From the NCBI GenBank assembly GCA_031263965.1, contig JAISES010000174.1:1-14178 (forward strand): a stretch of DNA of 14,178 nt, given 5' to 3'. Shown here in pieces: positions 7,603-14,178 of this stretch. Numbering within the stretch: the stretch's first letter is position 1; every line of letters begins with the position of its first letter. The position numbers were made by a program, and so were the translations under genes. The notes below the pieces were generated by a model. The model saw nothing but the letters and a program-made list of their open reading frames with translations. It ran no database searches and was not told where the DNA came from. The DNA is from Prevotella sp. (GTDB taxonomy: Bacteria; Bacteroidota; Bacteroidia; Bacteroidales; Dysgonomonadaceae).

Positions 7603-8766
7603 ATGAAAAGATTAAATATCACATTTATATTATTTATATTATTTATTGTATCCCAGGCCCAAAACAGTATAAAAACGGGTGCGGAATCTACAGATGAGTA
7701 CTTTTCCCTTATAAGAGGAAAACGTATAGCTGTAATGTCAAATCATACAGGTATGGTTAACAATGAGCACCTTGTAGATATGCTGGTAAAAGAAAAAGTG
7801 AATGTTGTCGCTATATTTTCTCCGGAACACGGATTCAGAGGCAATGCGGATGCAGGAGAGCATGTTGCCGGCTCTGTAGATGAAAAAACAAGTATACCCA
7901 TCAGATCTCTTTATGATGGAAAAGATGGGAAGCCCGGCAAGGAATCAATGGAAATGTTCGACATACTGATAATTGATATTCAGGATGTCGGCTTAAGGTT
8001 TTATACTTATTACATAACAATGGTCAAGTTGATGGACGTTTGTGCCGGATATGGGAAAAAAGTAATAGTACTCGATCGCCCCAATCCCAACGGACACTAC
8101 ATAGATGGTCCTATACTGGACATGAAACACAAATCAGGCGTTGGTTGGTTGCCGATCCCAATTGTACATGGTATGACCCTGGGCGAACTGGCATTGATGG
8201 TAAACGGAGAAAAATGGCTGACTGATGATAAAACATGTGATCTGACAGTCATTAAGTGTAAGAATTATACTCATAAGATGTTATATAAATTGCCGGTAGC
8301 GCCATCGCCCAACCTGCCAACGATGAAATCCGTTTACTTATATCCTTCAACCTGTCTGTTTGAAGCCACTCCGGTGAGTCTGGGCCGAGGAACGTCCTTT
8401 CCTTTCGAAGTATATGGGCATCCCAATATGAAAGGATATACCTTTTCTTTTACACCAAGAAGCATTTCCGGCGCTAAAAACCCGCCGCAACTAAACAAAC
8501 TCTGTTATGGCGTTGATCTGAGAAACATGCCGGACGATGAAATATTTGCTAAAGGTTTTGACCTTACATATATAATAGATGCCTATAATAATCTGAATAT
8601 GGGTGATCATTTCTTCCGCTCTTTCTTTGAAAAATTAGTCGGAGTAGATTATATCCGGAAAATGATTATAGACGGAAAATCGGCCGGCGAAATAAAAAAA
8701 ATGTGGAAAGGCGATGTGGAAAAATTCAGGTTACAACGCAAGCCTTATTTACTTTATGAAGAATAA
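7603..8766 (+). CDS. namZ: Exo-beta-N-acetylmuramidase, NamZ/DUF1343 family (GH171)
   Basis: Family knowledge: NamZ (formerly YbbC in Bacillus subtilis) removes terminal MurNAc residues from non-reducing ends of peptidoglycan fragments, supplying free MurNAc for salvage. The 387-residue product has a Sec signal (MKRLNITFILFILFIVSQAQ) and so should act in the periplasm. Family motifs in order: VMSNHTG at 44-50, FSPEHGFRG at 72-80 (E75 is a candidate catalytic acid), DIQDVGLRFYTY at 125-136, LDRPNPNGHYIDGP at 157-170, VHGMTLGELA at 188-197, PSPNLPT at 234-240 and EATPVSLGRGTSFPFEVYGH at 244-263. Length is normal for the family and nothing is missing. It is the first gene of a six-gene plus-strand cluster; the symporter follows after 12 bp. 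The assignment to the family is firm; enzymatic activity is inferred from homologous proteins. Confidence 0.92.
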   Translation: MKRLNITFILFILFIVSQAQNSIKTGAESTDEYFSLIRGKRIAVMSNHTGMVNNEHLVDMLVKEKVNVVAIFSPEHGFRGNADAGEHVAGSVDEKTSIPIRSLYDGKDGKPGKESMEMFDILIIDIQDVGLRFYTYYITMVKLMDVCAGYGKKVIVLDRPNPNGHYIDGPILDMKHKSGVGWLPIPIVHGMTLGELALMVNGEKWLTDDKTCDLTVIKCKNYTHKMLYKLPVAPSPNLPTMKSVYLYPSTCLFEATPVSLGRGTSFPFEVYGHPNMKGYTFSFTPRSISGAKNPPQLNKLCYGVDLRNMPDDEIFAKGFDLTYIIDAYNNLNMGDHFFRSFFEKLVGVDYIRKMIIDGKSAGEIKKMWKGDVEKFRLQRKPYLLYEE

Positions 8767-8778
8767 AAAGTTACAAAA

Positions 8779-10257
8779 ATGAGTCCTATACTGGTATTAA
8801 CAACGATAGCTTTCTATTTTGCCATACTCTTTGCTATATCTTATATAACAGGACGTAAGGCTGACAATCAGGGATTCTTTACAGGAAACCGCAAATCGCC
8901 ATGGTACGTAGTCGCTTTCGCAATGATAGGTTCCGCCATATCGGGAGTAACCTTCGTATCAGTGCCCGGAATGGTTGCAGCCAGCGGATTTTCATATATG
9001 CAAATGGTAATGGGATTTGTCATAGGGCAATTTATCATTGCCTTCGTGTTGGTTCCCCTTTTTTATAAAATGAACCTTACATCTATTTACGAATACCTGG
9101 AAAACCGTTTTGGGATTTCATCATATAAAACCGGAGCATGGTTCTTTTTCATTTCAAAGATGTTGGGGGCGGCTGTACGCCTGTTTTTAGTTTGCATTGT
9201 ATTGCAATTATTAGTCTTTGCTCCCCTCAAACTACCATTTACCCTTAATGTTATATTTACCGTAGGATTAGTATGGCTCTATACATACCGCGGAGGCGTA
9301 AAATCCCTGATATGGACAGATTCGCTTAAAACATTCTGCCTTATTGTATCCGTCGGATTATGTATTTATTACATAGCCTCTGATCTGGGACTGGACATTT
9401 CCGGCATGCTATCGACAATCAGGGATAATGACTTTTCTAAAACATTCTTTTTTGACGATGTAAATGACAAACGTTTCTTCTTCAAGCAATTCCTGGCAGG
9501 GATTTTCACTGTAATTGCCACTACCGGACTCGATCAGGACATGATGCAGAAAAATATGAGTTGCCGGAATTCTAAAGATTCACAAAAAAACATTGTCATT
9601 AGCGGATCGATGCAACTGGTAATCAACTTGCTGTTCCTGATGCTGGGAGTTCTTCTATACACTTATGCATCTCAGCATAACATTGCTGTACCGGAAAAGA
9701 GTGACGAGTTGTTCCCGTTATTGGCTACTAACGGTTATTTTCCTGTTATAGTCGGGGTATTATTTATTATCGGATTAATATCCGCTGCATATGCTGCCGC
9801 CGGGTCGGCGCTTACAGCGCTCACCACCTCTTTCACCGTAGATATATTGGAAAGCACCAAGAAAAAAGCGGATAACGAGGTAGTCAAAATCCGGAAAAAG
9901 GTACATATCGGAATGGCGGTAGTTATGGGATTGGTTATCATTATTATCGACCTGCTTAACAACACATCGGTGATAGATGCCGTTTACATTCTAGCCAGCT
10001 ATACATACGGCCCTATCCTGGGATTATTTGCATTCGGTATCTTTACCAAAAAGACTGTCAGAGACAAGTATATACCACTTGTAGCAATTGTAGCGCCTGT
10101 TATTTGTTTTATACTGGATAAAAATTCTATATCCTGGTTTAACGGATATAAATTTAGCTACGAGATATTAATTATAAATGCAGCCTTAACATTCATCGGG
10201 CTACTCTTCCTTACAACTAAAAATAAATCGCCGATAGAACATAATCAAACAACATAA
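8779..10257 (+). CDS. Sodium:solute symporter (SSS family), probable MurNAc/amino-sugar importer
   Basis: Inner-membrane cation-coupled importer of 492 residues with about 13 hydrophobic segments. SSS hallmarks: TGNRKSPWYVVAFAMIGSAI at 35-54, an ISGVTFVSVPG segment at 54-64, TSIYEYLENRFG at 101-112, TYRGGVKSLIWTDSLK at 169-184 and GLDQDMMQKNMSCRNSKDSQ at 250-269. The substrate is inferred from context: it follows a MurNAc-releasing NamZ by 12 bp, and a MurNAc transporter (MurT) has been described in the relative Tannerella forsythia near a peptidoglycan-recycling locus. Sialic acid, glucose or other sugars are alternatives, as the family is broad. No kinase or etherase gene (murK, murQ) is in the window to confirm a MurNAc route. 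Confidence 0.85.
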   Translation: MSPILVLTTIAFYFAILFAISYITGRKADNQGFFTGNRKSPWYVVAFAMIGSAISGVTFVSVPGMVAASGFSYMQMVMGFVIGQFIIAFVLVPLFYKMNLTSIYEYLENRFGISSYKTGAWFFFISKMLGAAVRLFLVCIVLQLLVFAPLKLPFTLNVIFTVGLVWLYTYRGGVKSLIWTDSLKTFCLIVSVGLCIYYIASDLGLDISGMLSTIRDNDFSKTFFFDDVNDKRFFFKQFLAGIFTVIATTGLDQDMMQKNMSCRNSKDSQKNIVISGSMQLVINLLFLMLGVLLYTYASQHNIAVPEKSDELFPLLATNGYFPVIVGVLFIIGLISAAYAAAGSALTALTTSFTVDILESTKKKADNEVVKIRKKVHIGMAVVMGLVIIIIDLLNNTSVIDAVYILASYTYGPILGLFAFGIFTKKTVRDKYIPLVAIVAPVICFILDKNSISWFNGYKFSYEILIINAALTFIGLLFLTTKNKSPIEHNQTT

Positions 10258-10267
10258 ACAAGTAGTA

Positions 10268-11731
10268 ATGAAAATTAATTGTTTTATTCCATTTCAAAGT
10301 GCAGATCAGGTAAAAGCAACAATAACATCTTTACGTGAATCACCCCTCGTAGAGCAAATATTTTTGCTCAATGACAATCCAAACAGGGAAAAAACAGAAG
10401 GATGTGAAATTATCAATATCGATTCTTTACGTTCTACATCGACAATAAAGAAAATAGCCGAAAGAGCCGACACCGGATACACGCTTATTTATACAAAACA
10501 GGCTGATCTGAGAATGGGAATGTTTGCCCTTGACCGTATGTTGCAAATAGCGGAAGATTCCGGAGCAGGCCTTGTTTATTCCGATCATTATCAGGTTACA
10601 AACGGAGAAAAAAAGAATAGTCCGGTAATTGCTTATCAAAAAGGCAGCTTACGGGACGATTTCAATTTCGGTTCAGTCCTTGTTTATAAGTCTGAAAACC
10701 TGAAAGCTGCTGTTGCTAAAATGGAAAATGACTACAAGTTTGCAGGAATATACGACCTGCGCCTGAAAGTTTCTCAAGAAGCGGAACTGGTTCATATCAA
10801 TGAGTACTTATACACTGAAATAGAAAATGATAACCGCAAAAGTGGTGAAAAGATATTTGACTATGTCGATCCCAAAAACCGCGATATGCAAATAGAAATG
10901 GAAAAAGCGTGTACCGATCACCTGAAAAAGATTGGCGGGTACTTAGCTCCTGATTTCAAAGAAATAAATTTCAATGAAACAGGATTTGAATATGAGGCTT
11001 CGGTTATCATTCCTGTTCGCAACCGCATCCGTACAATTGCCGATGCCATTGGATCAGTATTAAGCCAGAAAACGGATTTCAGGTTCAATCTGATAGTTGT
11101 AGACAACTACTCCACTGACGGAACAACAGAAGCTATTGACAAATTCGCTGATGAACGCCTCATACACCTCATTCCTGACAATCGGGAACTGGGGATAGGC
11201 GGTTGCTGGAATGCAGGGGTGCATCATCCCAAGTGTGGAAAATTTGCAATTCAACTGGATAGTGACGATGTATATTCCGACGAAAACACGTTACAAAAAA
11301 TAGTAGATGCCTTTTACCGGCAAAATTGCGCGATGGTAGTCGGCACTTATATGCTAACCGATTTTGATATGAAAATGATACCTCCGGGCATTATAGATCA
11401 TAAAGAGTGGACTCCGGATAATGGCCGCAACAATGCTCTTCGCATTAATGGGTTGGGCGCTCCCCGCGCATTTTACACTCCGGTTCTGAGAGATATTAAA
11501 GTTCCGAATACCAGCTACGGGGAAGATTATGCATTGGGCCTGAACTTTTCACGCAAATATCAGATAGGGCGTATCTACGACGTACTATATCTGTGCCGCC
11601 GATGGGACGACAATTCAGACGCGTCATTGGATATAGTAAAAATGAATGCCCACAACACCTATAAGGATCGGATCCGTACATGGGAATTAGAGGCCCGTAT
11701 TGCTCTGAACTGTACAAACAGACGAACATGA
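10268..11731 (+). CDS. Two-domain family 2 glycosyltransferase in a peptidoglycan-salvage operon
   Basis: A soluble 487-residue protein with no signal peptide or membrane helix, so probably cytoplasmic. The C-terminal half (about 242-450) is a canonical GT-A family 2 domain: ASVIIPVRNR at 244-253, VVDNYSTDGT at 277-286, the metal/nucleotide-sugar DxD-type IQLDSDDVY at 328-336 and SYGEDYALG at 416-424 with the catalytic-type ED, then RRWDDNSD at 434-441. The N-terminal half (about 1-200) looks like a second, degenerate GT-A fold (FIPFQSADQ, IFLLNDNP, YTLIYTKQADLRMGMFALDR, LVYSDHYQV) without a clear ED motif. Donor and acceptor are unknown. The gene starts 10 bp after the symporter and its stop overlaps the next start (ATGA), so it is translationally coupled to the DUF4922 gene, which suggests a joint task. 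Confidence 0.85.
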   Translation: MKINCFIPFQSADQVKATITSLRESPLVEQIFLLNDNPNREKTEGCEIINIDSLRSTSTIKKIAERADTGYTLIYTKQADLRMGMFALDRMLQIAEDSGAGLVYSDHYQVTNGEKKNSPVIAYQKGSLRDDFNFGSVLVYKSENLKAAVAKMENDYKFAGIYDLRLKVSQEAELVHINEYLYTEIENDNRKSGEKIFDYVDPKNRDMQIEMEKACTDHLKKIGGYLAPDFKEINFNETGFEYEASVIIPVRNRIRTIADAIGSVLSQKTDFRFNLIVVDNYSTDGTTEAIDKFADERLIHLIPDNRELGIGGCWNAGVHHPKCGKFAIQLDSDDVYSDENTLQKIVDAFYRQNCAMVVGTYMLTDFDMKMIPPGIIDHKEWTPDNGRNNALRINGLGAPRAFYTPVLRDIKVPNTSYGEDYALGLNFSRKYQIGRIYDVLYLCRRWDDNSDASLDIVKMNAHNTYKDRIRTWELEARIALNCTNRRT

Positions 11732-12660
11732 GTTTAACTTCAAAACAGGTGAAAGAATTACTTCATTCACAATTAGATGAATGGATATTGGCTAAGACAA
11801 ACTTCGACGCCTTGAAAAGTGTGGAGACAAAAGAGTTTGATTTAGTTGATTCCTCTGTCAGAATACAATTCAATCCTGCCCGTATCCAATCATCCGCAGC
11901 CAAAGTAGATGCAAAATCTATCCGGGAACGAAAATGTTTTTTGTGCCCCGATAACCTGCCGGCTGAACAAAGAGGTATTCCATACGGAGAATATCAGGTG
12001 CTGGTAAACCCCTACCCTATTTTCCCTGAACACTTCACAATTCCTACATACAAGCATACCTGTCAGCTCATTGCCGGCATGTACGGAGACATGCTCGATC
12101 TGGCAAAAGATATGGAAGAATATACCATATTCTACAATGGGCCTGAATGTGGAGCTTCGGCGCCCGATCACGCTCATTTTCAAGCCGGTATCAAAGGATT
12201 TCTACCATTGGAGAAAGAGGTGAAAAACAGGGCAAAAGAAATTGTTTTAAAGTCCGGTGAACTAATCCTTTATGCCATCAGGCAATATATGCGGAATTAT
12301 TTTCTTTTGGAAACAAAAGATAAAGATGCAGCCATTGCTGTATTCAATAAACTATACGGGCTATTGGAGCTTAAAGAGGGCGACAAAGAGCCGATGATGA
12401 ACATACTGGCATGGTATGAAAACGAGACGTGGTACAGTGTTGTTTTTCCACGCGAAAAACATCGTCCTGACTGCTTCTTTGCCGAAGAAGACGACAATTT
12501 GCTGATAAGTCCTGCCGCCGTAGATCTCGGAGGAGTATTTATCACTCCTTTGGAAAAGGACTTCAAAAAAATAAGAGAAAAAGATGTTAAAGATATTCTG
12601 AAAGAGATTTGCATCAGTGATGAAAAAATGCAACTCATCATTGACAAATTAAAAATGTAA
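11728..12660 (+). CDS. DUF4922 protein, GalT-like HIT-superfamily nucleotidyltransferase or phosphorylase
   Basis: A 310-residue soluble protein. An in-frame ATG exists at 11680, but the start at 11728 overlaps the upstream stop as ATGA and gives MSLTSKQVKELL, so it is preferred. KCFLCPDNLP at 69-78 (C70, C73) resembles the zinc-binding CxLCxxN segment of galactose-1-phosphate uridylyltransferase, and PDHAHFQAG at 146-154 gives H148-x-H150-x-Q152. HxHxQ marks the transferase/phosphorylase branch of the HIT superfamily, as opposed to the HxHxH hydrolases. By analogy H150 would be the nucleotidylated histidine and H148 a metal ligand. The NPYPIFPEHFTIPT segment at 94-107 also fits this fold. 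Substrate is unknown; a sugar-1-phosphate or an NDP-sugar is plausible given the neighbouring glycosyltransferase. Family name is firm; the activity is inferred from motifs. Confidence 0.8.
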   Translation: MSLTSKQVKELLHSQLDEWILAKTNFDALKSVETKEFDLVDSSVRIQFNPARIQSSAAKVDAKSIRERKCFLCPDNLPAEQRGIPYGEYQVLVNPYPIFPEHFTIPTYKHTCQLIAGMYGDMLDLAKDMEEYTIFYNGPECGASAPDHAHFQAGIKGFLPLEKEVKNRAKEIVLKSGELILYAIRQYMRNYFLLETKDKDAAIAVFNKLYGLLELKEGDKEPMMNILAWYENETWYSVVFPREKHRPDCFFAEEDDNLLISPAAVDLGGVFITPLEKDFKKIREKDVKDILKEICISDEKMQLIIDKLKM

Positions 12661-13961
12661 TGAAAATGGAACCGAAAGTAAGCGTTGGGATTTTGTGGAA
12701 CGAAAAAATATCTTTTGCCTTGAATACAGGTTATTTGTGTCAGGGAGAAATAGTCTCTTCCGAAAACAGTGCGCGATTGAAGGATAATAAAATTTTATGG
12801 AACGGGCTATTGTATAAAGAATTACTCTTCGAACCACAAAACGACAACGCCTCCTTTACTCTGAAGGACGTAGTTATTGGTATTAATTTCCACTGGGAAC
12901 GAAAAGAAAACCAGCAGTTTCAAGGGGCATTGAAACTCATCGTGGAAAATAATATGATAACCGCTATTAATCTTATTAACGTAGAAGACTACCTTACAAG
13001 TGTTATCTCATCCGAAATGAGCGCAACAGCTTCTCCCGAGTTGCTGAAAGCTCATGCCGTCATATCGCGTAGCTGGTTGCTGGCTCAAATAGAAAAGAAT
13101 AAAGAAATTGTGGCCGGAAATGAGAATTATTCGACATTTACAGAAACAGGGGATGAGATAATTCGTTGGTACGATCGTGAGGACCACACCAATTATGATG
13201 TGTGTGCTGACGATCATTGCCAGCGCTATCAGGGAATTACGCGCGCTTCGGCAAACATCGGCATCGTGAAGCAAGCAATTGCGGAAACCCGCGGGCAAGT
13301 ATTAATGTCTGAAAACAAGATATGCGACGCCCGATTTTCGAAATGTTGCGGAGGTGTTTTCGAAGAATTCCAAAACTGTTGGGAAGACACCAAATTTCCC
13401 TATCTGGTAAAGCGAAGAGACAACGAATCTCCGTCTGAGATACCTGATCTGACACAAGAAAGTGAGTCTGTAAAATGGATACAAGCCTGTCCTCCTGCCT
13501 ATTGCAACACTCAGGATAAAAAAATTCTGGGACAGGTACTGAATAATTACGATCAGGAGACCGTTAATTTTTATCGCTGGCAAATCAGTTATTCGCAGGA
13601 AGAGCTGTCCGATCTGGTGAAAAAACGTTCCGGAATCGATTTCGGGCTTATACAGGAACTGATACCTATACAAAGAGGCACATCCGGACGGCTTGTAAAA
13701 TTAAAAATTACAGGAAGCAAGAAAACATTAATCATAGGAAAAGAACTGGAAATACGCCGTATTTTATCTACTTCCCACCTCTATAGTTCAGCCTTTATTG
13801 TTATCAAAAAAGACAATATGTTTACCCTGTCGGGAGCCGGCTGGGGGCACGGAGTCGGACTTTGTCAGATAGGAGCTGCCGTTATGGGAGAGAAAGGATA
13901 CAAATACGATAAAATCTTATTGCATTACTATATAGATGCGACTATAAACGAACTATATTAA
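12660..13961 (+). CDS. SpoIID/LytB-domain protein without a signal peptide
   Basis: A 433-residue protein of the SpoIID family, whose characterised members are lytic transglycosylases acting on glycan strands stripped of stem peptides. Motifs: VEDYLTSVISSEM at 108-120 (E119 matches the catalytic Glu of SpoIID), LLKAHAVISRSWLL at 128-141, DDHCQRYQG at 184-192 (His/Cys in the metal-site region), AIAETRGQVL at 206-215, a Cys-containing FSKCCGG variant of the usual sGG segment, and the C-terminal GAGWGHGVGLCQIGA followed by YDKILLHYY. The N-terminus (MKMEPKVSVGILWNEKISFA) has no hydrophobic signal or anchor, unlike classical SpoIID, so a cytoplasmic site is predicted. It starts at TAATG, overlapping the DUF4922 stop by one base; Met3 at 12666 is an alternative start. 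It may process imported peptidoglycan fragments or have a changed role. Confidence 0.88.
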   Translation: MKMEPKVSVGILWNEKISFALNTGYLCQGEIVSSENSARLKDNKILWNGLLYKELLFEPQNDNASFTLKDVVIGINFHWERKENQQFQGALKLIVENNMITAINLINVEDYLTSVISSEMSATASPELLKAHAVISRSWLLAQIEKNKEIVAGNENYSTFTETGDEIIRWYDREDHTNYDVCADDHCQRYQGITRASANIGIVKQAIAETRGQVLMSENKICDARFSKCCGGVFEEFQNCWEDTKFPYLVKRRDNESPSEIPDLTQESESVKWIQACPPAYCNTQDKKILGQVLNNYDQETVNFYRWQISYSQEELSDLVKKRSGIDFGLIQELIPIQRGTSGRLVKLKITGSKKTLIIGKELEIRRILSTSHLYSSAFIVIKKDNMFTLSGAGWGHGVGLCQIGAAVMGEKGYKYDKILLHYYIDATINELY

Positions 13962-13975
13962 GTAAATAGAAGAAT

Positions 13976-14178
13976 ATGAAAGGAAATAAAAGATCGCCAT
14001 GGGCGTGGATTCCTACTCTATATCTGGCAGAGGGATTACCATACGTTGCCGTAATGACCATTTCGGTGATTATGTACAAGCGCATGGGTATTTCCAATAC
14101 AGATATAACCCTATATACCAGTTGGTTATACTTACCATGGGTAATTAAACCGTTCTGGAGTCCGTTTGTGGATCTGCT
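13976..14178 (+). CDS. AmpG-like MFS permease (partial, N-terminus only)
   Basis: Only 67 codons lie in the window, from ATG at 13976 with AGAAGAA just upstream, 14 bp after the SpoIID-family gene. The visible part has a short basic N-terminus (MKGNKRSPWAWIP), then a first membrane helix with YLAEGLPYVAVMT and a second with LYTSWLYLPWVIKPFWSPFV. The GLPY...LP..KPFW.P..D pattern is typical of AmpG, the inner-membrane importer of anhydro-muropeptides. This fits the salvage operon. The remaining ten or so helices are outside the window, so a related MFS specificity is possible. Confidence 0.8.
   Translation, partial: MKGNKRSPWAWIPTLYLAEGLPYVAVMTISVIMYKRMGISNTDITLYTSWLYLPWVIKPFWSPFVDL

Noticed and set aside
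11680..11727. Sixteen-codon N-terminal extension of the DUF4922 gene
   Set aside because: It would overlap the glycosyltransferase end by more than 50 bp, while the ATGA overlap at 11728 is the usual coupled start.
12297..12647. Minus-strand frame rich in Ser
   Set aside because: It is antisense to the DUF4922 gene and has no matching motif or ribosome site.

Overview
The window looks like chromosomal DNA from a gut or oral-type Bacteroidota, most likely order Bacteroidales. Supporting evidence: an adjacent SusC/SusD outer-membrane pair, a TAnnTTTG-type -7 promoter element upstream of the salvage operon, weak Shine-Dalgarno sites, moderately AT-rich coding DNA with very AT-rich spacers, and a peptidoglycan-salvage gene order that resembles loci of Tannerella/Bacteroides relatives. 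The genus cannot be fixed from sequence alone. There are no RNA genes, insertion sequences, CRISPR arrays or phage genes.

Left part (1-5218), minus strand. A SusC/RagA TonB-dependent transporter (stop at 1499) is followed 25 bp later by a SusD-like lipoprotein that runs off the left edge. Upstream of susC lies a 453-bp gene-free spacer with two notable elements: a perfect (CT)22 microsatellite at 4941-4984, and a 15-bp stem-loop plus U-tract at 4816-4867. The stem-loop reads as an intrinsic terminator or attenuator only on the susC strand.

Middle (5219-7602). A secreted two-domain protein is encoded on the minus strand: an N-terminal calcineurin-type metallophosphoesterase and a C-terminal PQQ-type beta-propeller. 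It is divergent from the next operon across a 524-bp AT-rich spacer. The spacer contains divergent promoter-like -7 boxes and a 37-codon hydrophobic small reading frame that may be a membrane microprotein.

Right part (7603-14178), plus strand. Six tightly packed genes appear to form one operon: a NamZ-type exo-beta-N-acetylmuramidase (DUF1343), a sodium:solute symporter, a two-domain family-2 glycosyltransferase, a DUF4922 protein with a GalT-like HxHxQ active site, a SpoIID/LytB-domain protein without a signal peptide, and the start of an AmpG-like MFS permease. ATGA and TAATG overlaps imply translational coupling.

Reading of the system. NamZ would release MurNAc from glycan ends in the periplasm. 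The symporter (cf. MurT of Tannerella) and the AmpG-like permease would bring sugar and anhydro-muropeptides into the cytoplasm. Two enzymes not known from textbook muropeptide recycling, a glycosyltransferase and a HIT-superfamily nucleotidyltransferase/phosphorylase-like protein, are coupled to an apparently cytosolic SpoIID-fold protein. Those three middle genes are the least explained and most interesting part: they may route salvaged amino sugars into a nucleotide-activated or glycoconjugate product. This is inference from context and motifs.
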